Source: Austropuccinia psidii
Taxonomy: Eukaryota > Basidiomycota > Pucciniomycetes > Pucciniales > Sphaerophragmiaceae
Assembly: GCA_023105745.1 (NCBI GenBank)
Contig: JALGQZ010000018.1
Span: forward strand, 21,722,132 to 21,786,131
Direction of reading: 5' to 3'
DNA length: 64,000 bases
The stretch's first letter is position 1; the number at the start of each line of letters is the position of its first letter. The translations under genes were made by a program, and so were the position numbers. Below, one piece after another: positions 33,565 through 45,888 of this stretch. The notes below the pieces were generated by a model. That model saw nothing but the letters and a program-made list of their open reading frames with translations. It did no database searches and was not told where the DNA came from.

Positions 33565-35812
33565 TGTGGGAACTCCTCTGCGTGTGGGATAAAATGAGGC
33601 AGTACCTGGAAGGGGAAATTGCAAGAAAACAGTTTTGAATTTCTGTTTGGGACTTGTAACCCTTGCTCTGCTTGTGTGCTAGAATAATCTAGACTGCCCT
33701 TCTTAATATGCTAAGTTATCTTTACTGAGTTCACCAAATCAATTTTATTATTGATAGTGGCTTGATCAGAAAATATTAGACTCAACAATCTCTAATCAGA
33801 CATTTCTCTACTCAGAACAATGGTTATTTTAAACCTTAAAAAATGAATTCTTTTTAAAACTTTCAGCAGGCTGAGTGGATTCCACCAGATGATAGTGCAA
33901 CAATATATAAAATAATATAATAACTCAAATAAATTACAAAAATAACAGGAAACACTATCTTCTAATACAAAACCACAAAATATTCTTTCTTGATAATTCT
34001 TGGATAAATATTGGAACTAATAGCTAGGATAACAGCAATATTCAGTTCTTTGAAATAATAAACTTGAAAAGGATAAGAGTATATTTCAAGCCCTTTGTGA
34101 TGTGATGGATGGGATAATACTCCAATAATTTTTAATAATATAGTATAATATGGGTAGTTTAATGTTATTTTTCTTGTTGTGATGTAATAATAGGTTATAT
34201 AATCTCTTCTGTTTTTTTTTTGATAATAATACTAGCTAATTCCTATAGGTTCAATATTAATCTTAACTAAAAACTAAATTATTTAAATCTGATTCTGTTC
34301 CTTGATAATAGTTTATTAGGTATTACCCAATAAATGCAAATCCACTTTTATTTTAAAAGTAGTAAAATTACTTTGGTCTTGCAGGTTTTGTTTTAAAACA
34401 ATCAAAATTACTCTCTTTGAGGAAGTTTACATCAAAAACTAGCCCAAAACTAATTATAATGGCTAGGTTTTATTTTAAAGCCTACAAAATTACTTTGGTT
34501 TGATGGTTTTATTTTAAAACTCTCTAAAAATTACTTTTAACAATTAAACACTAAACTCCAGAGATGCCTTACTCATGAGCTTCGAGCTTTAAGATGCTAA
34601 TTAAATAAGGCACTAGTCTACCTGCTAGTAAGGGATGAATTAAAGTCTTTTCACACTATTGGTTCTCTTGATCTATGTCAACAACAAACCTCAGTTACTA
34701 GGCTTAATTTATGAAAACTTTCTAGTATACCTCCTAGAAGAGGGATAAGAAAAAATAAATTCAATTTACAATTTCTAGATGGGGAAAAGGGAAAAAGTGA
34801 GAGAGAGTGCCTCTATTTATAGCCATGGGGCCCTCCATAGGAGTGCAAAAAAGAGGGGACTTAGAAATTTTCAGCCTCTGGTGGCTGTGCAAAGCTGTGC
34901 AAACTATTTACATGACGTTTTTGTGACATGTGGCTGTGAAATACAGTCAAACCTTAATTTCTGGCCCTGGAACCCTTATCTCCATGTATTACTCAATTGA
35001 TTACTAATCTGTCAGCTGATTTTACTGGATTATAGTTTTTTGGGCCTTTGAGGGCTGACTTGTGGGTTAGGTTTCACCTTTTTATGAAAATTCACATAGG
35101 ACTGATTACCTGTATTCCTTGTTGGCCTGTGTTAACTGTATTATTCCTGAAAATTCCTAACATATATCCCTTCCAACATCCAGTCCCACTCTTCATTTTT
35201 TCAGCTTCAGTGAGAAATTTGGGGGTTACATTAACAAAAAAGTTGATGTAATATGGCCTTTCCAATTCAACAATAAACTATTTAAGTCTTCAAAAACTAT
35301 TCATTTAATTATCTAAAGCAACTCAATGATGCTTATCCCCTCTTTGGGTGGTTCATAACAGCAAAAATACATGAAATCCCCCATAATTGATACTTCAAAA
35401 GTGTTTTGTTCCACACCTTGAATCTTCTATGTCCCCTATGATGCGTACAACTCTGCTCTTTATTAATTGGCATCCTCATTGTGACTCTGATTATATTAAT
35501 CACCCAATTGCTTATATTTAAGGATATTAAAAATATATATCAAAAAAAATTATTTACAGAGAAAATTGAAAAATGTCTTTGATTTGGGTACTGTCCATCA
35601 CAATTATGTGTTGGATAGTGCAGTGGGGTGACACTGGAAGAGCAAACCTGTGGTCAATTTTCCTTAATTAATATATCATTTGTGTTATTCCATGTTTATT
35701 TTACTGTTATTTTCCCTCAAAGGTGATTTCATACTATTGATATCCTCTTTTATATAAATAATTACCATAAAAATAAAAAAATTATTCAGCTGAACTGTCA
35801 TGGTATACCACA
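33565..35812 (-). repeat. Complete family A LTR (3' LTR of A3)
   Basis: On the plus strand it begins TGTGGGAACTCC and ends GGTATACCACA, 2.25 kb. TATA (minus strand) is at about 34815. The flanking bases AGTAC at 33560-33564 are the expected 5-bp duplication, whose partner would be beyond the window. Confidence 0.85.
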
Positions 35813-35827
35813 TCCCCCTCTCCATTC
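35813..35827 (-). other. Polypurine tract of A3
   Basis: GAATGGAGAGGGGGA on the minus strand abuts the LTR start. Confidence 0.75.
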
Positions 35828-38080
35828 AATTCTGTCCCCAGCATTCCAAGTGAAGCTGAATGAATTATACTATGACATCCGCAATATAGTCTTTTGATGG
35901 GGTAATACTATTCTTTTCCTATCCATCATCCAATATATCCAGTGAATAAAAAAAGAAATGATCCCCTTAAATAATTCCCACTAATCCCCCAAAACTTAAC
36001 ATCATAAGGTGTGATGTAAAGAAACAAGCACCACCCCTTATTTTTTATATGTTTTCATTACAAATAACAGGTCAACCATAACAATGATACTAATACATGA
36101 AAAAACAAATTATAACACTACAAATAAAAGATATCCCTTCATTAGCATATCCTTTTTGAGAATGGAGGGGTTGAAACCCCTCTCCATTTAAAGAAATAAT
36201 CATAGCCTCTTCCAAAAACAAACTACATCAGTCTTCAATCCAAAAAAAGACAAGGTATATCCCCATGTACTCTAAACAAAAGATATTCTTAACAAAATAG
36301 CCATAGAAAATGAGAAAAAATAAAAAAACAATGATGCAGTTTTATGTCTTGCTCAGGACCCTATATTTATGGAAAGGGTATCATACCCCTCTCCATTTGA
36401 TAAAAAAAAACCATATGTATATCCAATAAACAAACAGAAAACAGTTGAACACTTTAAAATTGATACTCCAAGTCTTTCTTATCTTTCTTATTACCCTTGA
36501 TATCACTTAATACTTCTTTTTATATTGTTGTTGTTCATACTCAAGAGAATCTTCAACTTTAAATAGCGCCCTGACACTATATAGTGGTTGTCACCAAGGA
36601 CATAAATTTAATCAACTGAAAGCTATTTCCCCTCATCAGACTATGTCTGACCTTGGCTGCTTAGAGTATGTGCTTATCAATGTGAATTTACACATAGTCT
36701 GCCGGTCCAAGTACGACCTAATGCAGGGAGGCCATTAAAGATCATCAATTTCTGAATCAATAATGTCTACAAAACTCAAAGGTATAAATGAATCATAATT
36801 TATGAAAATGATTTAAAAGCCTTAGTTTAATAATATGAGTAAAGTTATTTGTAAATTTAATTAAAATAAAAGATAATTAAATATTTTATGTGAAAGAAGC
36901 TTCAAAAGTTCCCTCTTAAAGTTACAGGTATAAATAAAATGTATATCAAACATATGTATATATAAAAATGACAAAATAACAGTTGAAAAGAAAACTAATG
37001 AATTAATTTAGTCATAGAGACAAAATAAAAGAATAACTTAATGAACCACAGTTTAAAGTCTTGTTTGGGACTACAGTGAGGGTAAACAGCACCCTCCTTT
37101 TCTATTCTTTCTCAGTATCTTAAGCCCACCTTCATTCCATTTTATCAAGAAATAGAAAAAAAATCTGACCACTCAGAAAAAATGTCAAACCCTGACCAAT
37201 CAAATACCACAATTGAATTCTTACCAGTCAGAAATCATACACAGATCCTGACCAATCAAAAGTCAGGAACCTGAAATCAAATTCCAACCCTCAACTTCAG
37301 AAAAAAAAACAACCATCTAACTCATTTCCAATGAATTATTTGGGCTTAGTCATCCCTTCTTTTTTTTCTTTTTTTGTTTTTTTTTTGATATATATATATA
37401 TAGAAATAATAAAAAAATAAAAATAAAAAGCAAAAAAAAATACATATCAAAAGAATTCATAAAAAAAACAAAAAATTAAATAAAGAAATAAAGAAATAAA
37501 GAAATAAAATTCCAATCAGTTTTGCTAAATCAAAGTATAACTTGAACTCATGAAATATTAATTTATATTATTGTAAATTAAAACTATATATATAAAAAAT
37601 GTTAATTAGTTTGTTTTTTTATTCCTTTATTATTATCATTGTTTTTTAATTAAATAGAACTCAATTTTAAAATTAAAATTAATTTAATTAATGTATAATT
37701 TATAATTATTAATTTTATTTTATTTTATTTTTTATTTATTGTCTTTATTTACTTTTTATTTCATTTGTTTATTTTATTTTATTTTATGTTCATTTTCTAT
37801 TTCATTTTATTATTTATTTTTAATTGGTTATATATATTTGTTAAATAAACTTAAATTGAATTTAAATAACTATATTTTTTTTATTAAAATTAATTAATTA
37901 CTTTATAAAATTTAAATAAATATTATTATTATTATTATTATTATTATTTTGCAATTGAGTTTAAATTAAGTTTAAAATTAATTTAAACTCTATTTTTGCT
38001 TTTAATATTAATTTAATTAAATATATATATATATATATATATTAAATTAATCAATTAATTTTAATATATATATATATTAA
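35828..38080 (-). other. A3 non-coding 3' region
   Basis: It holds the conserved block CCCCCAAAACTTAACATCAT (35987) and CACCCCTTATTTTTTATA (36032). Stem-like copies of the polypurine motif occur (GGAGGGG..CCCCTCTCC at 36161-36186, and another at 36372-36398). Single TCTTG(C/T)T(C/T)(A/G)GGAC words lie near 36346 and 37060. The rest is AT-rich with TAT and TTA runs and no ORF. Confidence 0.5.
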
Positions 38081-38685
38081 GTGGCTGAACTGCAGCATGC
38101 CGTAGTTCAGTCATTACCCTGCCCGGGTGATGCACTGCTGCAGTCGCGCCTTTTCCTTATCATTTGACAATGGCACTTCTGCCGTCGTTTCTTTTCTTAT
38201 CTTCTTTATATATATTTTTTTATTTTTTATTTTTTTTTCTTGGCAGTGGTTCTTCTGCCACTTTTATTTTTCTTTTATAAATATAAAATTATATTTATAT
38301 TTTAATAATTCACCACCGCCAATCACCGATACCACCTCATTTGTCCATTGCCGCCATTGACTGTCAGTACCGCCTCCTTCAAGGCATTTTCTTCGGTTAT
38401 TTCCTTCATTCCCTTTCATGATCCAATCGCCAAGGTGAGTTTCTTTTCTATTTTTTTTTATTTTGATTATTTGCTATTTCAATTTGCTGACTTGTGGGGT
38501 TTTTTTTTAATTGGCAAGTAATTGCTTTAAATTAATACCTTTTTAGTTACATTACACTACAGCCAGAGGGACTTCGTTTTCTTATTTGGGATTTAAGCAG
38601 TTGGCTTTGTAAGTCGTTTCTTTTTTTTTATAAATGACATTAAATTTAATATATCACTAATTAAATATATTTTTGTTTAAAAAAA
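38081..38685 (+). promoter_or_regulatory. Upstream region of the A3 antisense gene
   Basis: It has GC-richer patches with inverted repeats, including CTGAACT..AGTTCAG near 38085-38112 and GGCAGTGG..CCACT near 38242-38262. Possible splice signals in a 5' UTR are AAG/GTGAGT at 38429 and CACTACAG near 38570. The ATG at 38686 follows. Confidence 0.35.
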
Positions 38686-39255
38686 ATGTTATTTTGCGTT
38701 GAAATCAAGCCTTCTGGCGATGCAGGAATTTCTGTTACTATCTTTCTAAATAACCTATTCTACGCCTTTGAACTCGATTCAGACAACGTTTCTTTAAATT
38801 TCCTCAAAGCTTCCTCCCATCATCATTCCCCAGAGCCATCTTCCTTATCCGACAACAATAGTATAATTTCCCAGCCTGCTCTTTCCGTACCCAAAGATCT
38901 AGAATCAATCATTGATCCTCAATTACCATCTATATCCACCCTCAATCCGTTGGCTGACGAATTTACTCCAGAAAATCTTTTGCCCAATTACCATCCTCCC
39001 ACTTCTCCTTCCACTACTCTTCCCACTTATTCTCCTTCTATAAGTCTGATATCCGAATTTGATCCAGCTTCTCCACATTGTACCAAACAAAGCCCCCAGG
39101 CCAAATTCCTCTAATTCTTTGAGTTGTTCCACGACAAAATGGCCAATACAAAATGATTAATCAAAGACTTTTTTCATCAAGTTGCCCAAGATGCCACTGA
39201 CGATCACTTGCACAAGGCAGTCATCTTGTCAATTTGCACCATACTCCACTGGTAT
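38686..39255 (+). pseudogene. Antisense Gag-like gene of A3, interrupted by D
   Basis: It opens MLFCVEIKPSGD, aligning to MPFTLEIQPIAD in A1, then a Ser/Pro-rich linker. The capsid-like end contains two in-frame stops (the TAA ending the ORF at 39114, and TGA near 39156) but still reads ELFHDKM and ILHWY. D is inserted directly after the HWY codons. The missing end lies at 49011-49024, where the donor GTAAGT occupies the same codon phase as in A1. Confidence 0.7.
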
Positions 39256-40695
39256 TGTCAGGATGAGTCTATGATAAAGGTGTATATAAGTATTTACAGG
39301 CTTTAACTATGACTGTGACATGGTAAAAATAGCTTTAAAAGATAATAAAGCTGATAATAAATGATTAAATTAAGATATTAAGGGCTTTACTATAGAGATA
39401 TAGTGGTGGTGAGCACTGTTGAAAGCCCTGGGTGCTTCTTTACCTGTTGGGTTACAATAATAAAGACTACAATACTTTTAATTTAGCAGTATACCTGATT
39501 ATTAACCAAGAGTAAAACTGTTTTTGACAGTTTACTACGTAGGTTATTCAAGAGCAGGATGAGGAAAGCTATTCTGGCAGTGAAAAGCCTCCTTTTTATC
39601 TTGAAATGGGGTGGAAAGGGTGCTAGACCTTTCGATGTAGAGGAAGTGAAGATTTTTTCACTTTCTAGTACTGGCTTGTGGTTTGCAAACAGTCTGTATA
39701 GCCTGTATTGGGCTCAGATGTGGTTTTGAAACCACATCTGGGCGGATTTCACTAATACAGGGTGAAAATTTTCATCTTGGGACCTCACAGCCTGATTCTG
39801 ACGTGTATGACGCGTAGAATTCTGTACAGAAACTGTATGGGACCCCAGTATTGACTGACATATGAGGTATTGAAGTAAAAACATGCTTCTTCGTCAATTT
39901 GACACCTCATGTTCATGGTTATGGGATATTATCCCATGGTAAGGCTGTATATGACAGCAGGTGGGATTTTGACCTTAAAACAGCCATAACTTTGTCAATT
40001 CTTGAGATATCAACCTCAAAATTGATTCCGTGTATAGCCCTGTATGTTCTCTACACAATGGTACCTCATTTGATATGGGTATCATTAAATATGGCAAAGT
40101 TATCCCATGTACAAGAATTTTGTACATTTGCGTGTTTTGGGCAAAAAGCTGTATTGAGCTTGTTTGCCCCATAACTTTTGTTCTAGTTGTGCTATGGGGA
40201 AATGGATGACACCATCAGATAGCCCTGATTGTGCTCTTTCTAAAAATACCCCACTTCAGGTATCCCACACTAAAACTGTAGAAGTTAGATGGGAGGTGAA
40301 TGTTTAGTTCAACCTTATTTGGCCTGAAACTGACCATAACTCCAGTAATATTGGTGCTAGCTCAGTTTGGCTAGTACCATTGGATAGCCCTGGCTTAGAG
40401 CTTCATTTTGAATACCCATTTGATGGGGTTAAGCCTCTCCTTCTATACTTTAGATGAGAGGTGAAAATTAAGGTTTATGCTCAGCAATAACTTTGAGCAG
40501 GAATAACTTTGTTATTTCATGTCCTATGGTGATGGGACTTATATTTTCAGAAAGAGGTGAGTTTCCTCTTTTGTTTTGATACCTTTTGAGCTAATTTGGC
40601 TCAGATCCATGTTTTGGTGGTATCTTGGCTATACCATTGGTTTATGGTATTTTGGCTGTCATGCTTGTGCTCTGGTTTTGAGTCACAGGCTGACA
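39256..40695 (-). repeat. 3' LTR of D
   Basis: It is 1440 bp, TGTCAG to CTGACA, and is clearly less similar to the other three D-type LTRs than they are to each other in the 40000-40400 part. The ATACCCTCCCTCTAA polypurine tract (minus strand TTAGAGGGAGGGTA) follows at 40696-40709. Confidence 0.88.
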
Positions 40696-40719
40696 TACCC
40701 TCCCTCTAAAAAAGGCTCA

Positions 40720-42819
40720 TCATTGATGAGACTGTTCAGTCCTCCTAGAGGCTCTGAATCTCCTTAAATGAAGGTTCCCATCTGGTATGGCATCCTCTGC
40801 CAACCATTTGTCTTTATCTGCTGTCTGGTTCTTGAATCTCACTAGGTATTGTCTTTGATCCTTCCCATTTAGTCTGATCTTCCTGGCCCTGATGATCTTA
40901 CTCACAGGTCCAGGGGAGTCTTCCACTTCCACTATCTCTTGTGATGTGGGGTTCTTTCTCCTTGAGGGGAATTTGTCCTCCCCTGTCTGGAAGTATGGTT
41001 CAACCAAATTCACTGGAAAGACTGGATGTTTCCTTGAAAACTCCTCAGTGAGTTTGACTTCCACTGCATTTTTTCCTATCAACTTAATGATAGTAAAAGG
41101 TCCTAAAAATGAGTCTCTCATATTTTTAGGTCCTTTGAGATTGTTGAAGTTCAGTGTAGACACTAGCACCTGGTCCCCTTCCTTGAAGTCAGGTTCCATA
41201 TGTGATTTGTCCCACCTCTGCTTATTGTATTCTTTTGCCTCAGCTATGCATTTGGCAGCTGTGTCCAAGATGAGCACAGGTGCATTTGTGAGTTCATATT
41301 TGATCCTCTCATATGCATCCCTCCTTTCCTTGGTTATTTCAAAAACTACATCCCTTGAGCATACCTTGTATAAACTACTAGTTATGTGGGCAAAGTTTTT
41401 GATGTGGTTTCTATAGTAGATAGCAAATCCAAGGAAAGATTGCATCTCTTTGATGTTCTTTGGTACTGGCTTTTGCAGTACTGCTTCTACTTTGTTCTGG
41501 TCAATTGCCAGACTAAGGCCTGAGACTTTGTGTCCTAGAGCTAGTAGCTCTTGTTGGCCAAAATTACACTTTTTAAGTGAAATTTTCATATTGATGGGTG
41601 TACATTTACTTAGCACTCTGTCTATGTATTGTACATGGTCTTCCCATGTCTCTGAGTATATAATGATATCATCAATATATACTACCATCCAGCCTTCCAT
41701 TATTTCTTCTTGAAATATGGTGTCCATCATCCTTTGGAAGTGGGCTGGTGCATTCTTGATGCCAAATGGCATCCTGGTGTACTCATATATGCCCATATGG
41801 CATATTATTCTGAGCAACTTCATGGATTTTGGTTTAACTCCATTTTGGTGGAAGCCTTTCATACAATCCATCTTGGTTATGTATTTGGCTTTGGCCAGCT
41901 TATCCAAGGCATGAGGTATCCTTGGTATAGGGTACCTGTCTGCTTTTGTGTAGTTATTCAGGGCTCTTAAGTCTCCACACAATCTAGACTTGCCATCATG
42001 CCAGGTGATAAGGACAGGAGTGGTGATTTCCACTATTTCATTATGTCCAATCTTCCTGATGACATCCATGTCCAGGAGTTCATTGATGTGTTTTTCAATT
42101 TCTTTCCTGGTTTCCAGACTTGCTGGATAAGGAGGTCTCCTCAGCATGGGTGGATAAGGTCTTTCCACATCCAGATATAGTTCTATATCATGGCCTTTAA
42201 TCTTGCCTAGTGGCTCTTCACCAATGGCAAATGCTGGTCTGTTCTTCCTCAGCATCTTCAGTAAACTTAGTTTTTGTTTACTGGTGAGGGTAGTGCTGGT
42301 CTGTCCCTCCTTGAATTCCTTCAAGAGTTCTTCTAGTGGATCCTGTGAAGATATGTGGTGTATGTCAAGTGAAAATTTCTTTTCCTTGTTGGTACCAATG
42401 GTAATGTGCCTGTTTTTACTGTTGTAAATATCTATGCCATACATCCTCTGGTAATCTGTTCCCAGTAAAAACCCTTGGATGTGGGCATCTTCAAGCACTA
42501 CAAACTCTGGGTTGAGTCTGATATTACCCTTCCTGTGGGGTATAATTAACTCTTTGATAATTGTCCCAATGGAAGTCATCTTCCCTGATGCACTTTTGAA
42601 GTTCCTTGCCTTAGTGGGCAAGAGCTGCTTTTCCCAGTTTGGGAAGTGGTTATCCAGATAATTTCTGGCCACTATGGAGCAATGTGCTCCACTGTCAATT
42701 ATCAGTGGGTGCTGAGCATTGTCAATACATAAAGTCATTTGTGTGGCTGTTCCATGTATATATGCCATTCCTTTGGTTGGTGTAACCAGGAATGTTTTGC
42801 ATCTTGTGTGTGTTTGCAC
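40720..42819 (-). CDS. pol: D pol with in-frame loss of RNase H and integrase
   Basis: The ORF is 699 codons. A retropepsin with IIDSGA (Asp 42) is followed by RT with YIDD near residue 380 and the connection start NAPVLI near 517. It then jumps directly to the end of integrase (DTAAKCIAEAKEYNKQRW) and continues with the DQVLVS region and a chromodomain (QYLVRFKN, DKWLAEDAIP). In B the same interval spans about 1.55 kb with RNase H and the integrase catalytic triad. The frame is kept across the deletion. The protein could still be a protease-RT-chromodomain product, but it cannot integrate its own DNA. Its start overlaps the end of the gag frame by 85 bases in another frame. Confidence 0.85.
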   Translation of the reverse strand: MQTHTRCKTFLVTPTKGMAYIHGTATQMTLCIDNAQHPLIIDSGAHCSIVARNYLDNHFPNWEKQLLPTKARNFKSASGKMTSIGTIIKELIIPHRKGNIRLNPEFVVLEDAHIQGFLLGTDYQRMYGIDIYNSKNRHITIGTNKEKKFSLDIHHISSQDPLEELLKEFKEGQTSTTLTSKQKLSLLKMLRKNRPAFAIGEEPLGKIKGHDIELYLDVERPYPPMLRRPPYPASLETRKEIEKHINELLDMDVIRKIGHNEIVEITTPVLITWHDGKSRLCGDLRALNNYTKADRYPIPRIPHALDKLAKAKYITKMDCMKGFHQNGVKPKSMKLLRIICHMGIYEYTRMPFGIKNAPAHFQRMMDTIFQEEIMEGWMVVYIDDIIIYSETWEDHVQYIDRVLSKCTPINMKISLKKCNFGQQELLALGHKVSGLSLAIDQNKVEAVLQKPVPKNIKEMQSFLGFAIYYRNHIKNFAHITSSLYKVCSRDVVFEITKERRDAYERIKYELTNAPVLILDTAAKCIAEAKEYNKQRWDKSHMEPDFKEGDQVLVSTLNFNNLKGPKNMRDSFLGPFTIIKLIGKNAVEVKLTEEFSRKHPVFPVNLVEPYFQTGEDKFPSRRKNPTSQEIVEVEDSPGPVSKIIRARKIRLNGKDQRQYLVRFKNQTADKDKWLAEDAIPDGNLHLRRFRASRRTEQSHQ

Positions 42820-44948
42820 AAGGTCTTGTTGGCAGTGTCCTGTGGCATGCCTGCTTCCAACTGTATGTCCTGGATTTCCAATGGGGTGTCCTCTTGGTAT
42901 TCCACTAGAAATTCCTCTCTTGGGTCTTGATCATCATCAGATGGTTCTCTGATGGCATTTCCCAAAGAGTCTGATTCAGAATCCTCTGCTGGAGGTTCTT
43001 CTTCAGGGACTTTTTCTATAGCATAGACTTTTTTCTTTGCTTTTGGACAGTTGTTGGCATAGTGGTCTGTTGAACGCCAATTGTGACAAGAATTTCTATT
43101 CTTTGCCACTTCTGCCACTTTTTCTTTGGGTTTGTCTTTAAACTCTACCCTGAAAGGTTGTTTCTCTTTCAAACCACTGCTGTTATATGGGGTGAATTTC
43201 CCTATATTTGTCCTCTTCCTTATGTCTTGTAAGGTGTTGGCAATGTCATCTAGAGTGCAATTTTGGTTGCATCTGCATTTTACTGCATGCTCTAATTCTC
43301 CTGGCAGTTGTGTCAGAAGTTTGTGATTCCTCATCTGGATGTTCATCTGAGGATCAATGGCTTTAAGTCTTTTAGACTGTCTGAGACACCACTCATATGG
43401 ATCTTTGTCTACTGAGTATTTGTCATTTTCAAATGACATGGTCTTTTGTCATATCCAAGTTCCATTATTGTACTTTTGGATGATTTGATGCTTCCACCAT
43501 GGCCAGTTTCTTCTGCCATGGATTTCTTTCATTTCTGTGTACCATATACTTGCATGGCCTTTAAATGCAGTATTAAGTCTAGCAGTGATCCAGTAATCTG
43601 GTATGCTTGGTACATCAATGAAGAGTCCATCAATATAATCTATGAGTTCCATATGATCATATTCTCCTGATCCAGAGAATTTGGGCCAGTTTGAGGCCTC
43701 AGGAAGCTGTTTCAAGGCTTCCTTCTCTGAATAAGACATGCCATCTCCATCCTGGTATTGTGATGGAGATCTTGCCTTATTCATCAACATGGCATCTGGT
43801 TTGATGTCATCAGTTTGATATGGATTCTCCATAGCTTGGCCTTGTGGTTGGGGCTTTAAGCTATGGTAGGCATCAAACAATTTGTTAAGGTCTTGATCCA
43901 GACACTCCCTGTACCTTGTGCTGTGGTGTTGTTCTTCAAAGACTTGGTTCAGTCTTTTGTTGGATTCTTCAGAGGCTTTGCTAAATTGAGCATATCCTTC
44001 TTGAAGATTCTTAACTATTTGTTCCAAGGAGGCTTGAGTTTGTCTCATCCTCTCTTGGCTAGCTTTAATTTCTGCAAATTGCTTTGCAGATTGTTCAGCA
44101 TATTGGGACACTTGTAACCACAGTGTATCACTGTTGATGTTATTCTCAGATGTGACAATGTTATTTTCAGTCTGAGTGGGGGTAATGTTTCTATTACTAG
44201 GACTACTGATTCTAGAGTGGTTTACAACTACTTCTGGTTCTTGTGTACTTCCTTTACCAAATCCAACAGCTTCTGGATCATGGGGTCTGACACTTTCCTC
44301 CTCTGGTTGAAGGAGGTTTTGTTCTTGCCCTTGTTTCCTTGTCTTCTCCTGGAAACTTCCTGGAATTGTGAAGAATGGTGACTCTTGGCCACTGATCTGC
44401 TGGTGTCTGAATGGTGTGAAGCCACTGGAGAGTTGATTTGGCCTGCTCGTTGTGAACCTGAAGGAATCTGAGTAGGCCCTGTCTGGGTCAACTGTTCTTC
44501 TATACCTAGGATAGTGGCTTGATTCTCCCTTATCCTCTGTGCCCTTGCCTCCAGGAGTCTGTGCTGCCTGGTAGGATTCCAACCTTTGGTGATTACCATA
44601 AGGTCTTTGAAGTCTATCTCTTTGAGACAGATCTTCTGGCAACTTGATCCCAGTTCTGCCCAGTGAGTTGCTAGGTTGAACCTCTTGTTTTCCATGCTCC
44701 ATTGAAATAAATCTTTGAGGAGTTGGTGGATCTGAAGAACTTGATCCATATCCTTCCAGTCCTCTGGTTTGAGGTGTCTGTTGAATTGGAGTGTGAATGG
44801 CAGGGTTGATATTATCTCCCTCATTGTTTTGCCATCCACCACTGTGTCCAGGGTGTCCTCTTTCAGGTCTTCTGGTTCTGGACAATCCTCCTCTATCCTC
44901 TGGCTGGTTCCTTTGGAAGCCAAGGTCTCTGAGGTATACAGGGGACAT
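42735..44948 (-). pseudogene. gag: D gag, one in-frame stop
   Basis: It starts at ATG 44948, the first AUG of the leader apart from one inside a putative upstream intron. Residues 1-240 overlap frame A and are Gln/Arg/Ser-rich. The coiled coil (EQSAKQFAEI to QEGYAQF) follows, then a capsid-like part with SGEYDHMELIDYI and WPWWKHQII. TGA at 43449-43451 interrupts it. Beyond lie an SKRLKAID helix and a degenerate knuckle C-x2-W-x4-H-x4-C, where the second Cys is Trp. In B, gag and pol share a frame; here they differ, so a single-base change lies near 42800. Confidence 0.75.
44228..44928 (-). CDS. Frame A of D: overlapping 5' ORF reached by splicing
   Basis: It is open for 233 codons to the stop at 44228, wholly overlapping gag in another frame. 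Exon 1 (from about 45296) joins it after removal of the 68-nt intron, giving VKETLASKG. It contains TRQHRLLEAR, a basic RRRQGNKGKNK stretch and a final helix DLVKEVHKNQK. The first in-frame ATG (MREIIST, about 44826) is overlapped by the TGA of a four-codon upstream ORF, in the form ATGA. It is homologous to frame A of B. The role is unknown; the basic tail suggests RNA binding (inference). Confidence 0.6.
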
Positions 44949-44996
44949 ATCAGTGTTTGCAAGCAGTCAAAAACTTTATGTTCTTAGGGTATTTAC
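44929..44996 (-). other. Conserved phase-1 intron in the D leader
   Basis: It is 68 nt, with donor AAAG/GTAAAT, acceptor TACCTCAG, and a possible branch site CACTGAT. It contains the gag ATG 20 nt before its end. Removing it deletes that start and joins exon 1 to frame A. Confidence 0.6.
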
Positions 44997-45888
44997 CTTT
45001 GACTGTGCCTTGTACAAATTCACTGTCTGCTGACTTGGGCAGTTTGCCTTTGGAAGTTACAACTGGGTTAATAATTGTAATCTTCCCTGTACAAGTGGTT
45101 AAGGTTGGTTTACCTTGTATGGATGCAGAGTTTTGTGGTTTTCTACTTCTCTGAGTGGCTATTGGTGTCCACTTCTTTGCTGTGATGAGACCTTCCCTGT
45201 GCCTCTTTCCTTTGCCCTTGCTGCCCTCTGGTTCTGAGGGTGTCACTGGTGTGTTGGCCTGTGACTGGGTCTCAAGTGGGATGTAATTTTCTTCCACTGA
45301 AATCAAGGCAGAAAAGGGAGGACTTATGTCAGTTAAGACTTCTTAAAAATGCTGGTTTTGCACGTCTAAGATTGGCCTCTGGGCTTGTATGTTACTACAA
45401 TGTGCCCTGTATAATGACAGTGTAATTGAATCAACAACTTCACGTCAGAATTACAGCCTTTGGTACCCTGTCACACTGTTTGTGTGCCAGTATCCCACAG
45501 ATACACTTGTGGTTTTCAAGTGTATTCTGTACAGGTGGTTTGTATAAGTGTTATTGAGTTAACAATACACTTAATCCACGCCTCAACTGATGGTTTTTCA
45601 GTCAGAGGTGTCCTTATTCAGTCAAGAATACAGGAATTATTGATGGCTTATGTGTTTTTATATACAAAACACACCAAAAATAGTTATATTCAGTGGGTAT
45701 TAGCGACGTGAAAAATACTCTTATAATATGAGTATATATATAAAAAAGGATAAATATATATAAAATATATATTTAAATAGAGAAATTACGCCTAAAAAAG
45801 ACAAAACACTGGTTAATAAGTCATAAAGAGAAAAAAGACTTACTTATAAGGTCCAAAAAAGATTTAAAACACGGTCAGGCCCCCAAAA
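44997..45888 (-). promoter_or_regulatory. D leader, almost AUG-free
   Basis: TTTTGGGGGCCTGACCGTG directly follows the 5' LTR and is the presumed primer-binding region. CTTATAA/GTAAGT (45843) and GATTTCAG (45297) could bound a leader intron. The only ATG in this leader (45824-45822) lies inside it. The open frame from 45296 to 44997 has no ATG in any frame. Confidence 0.6.

Noticed and set aside
34779..35251. Small plus-strand ORFs in the A3 LTR (73 and 67 codons)
   Set aside because: They lie antisense in an LTR, without homologues in the A1 LTRs and without coding features.
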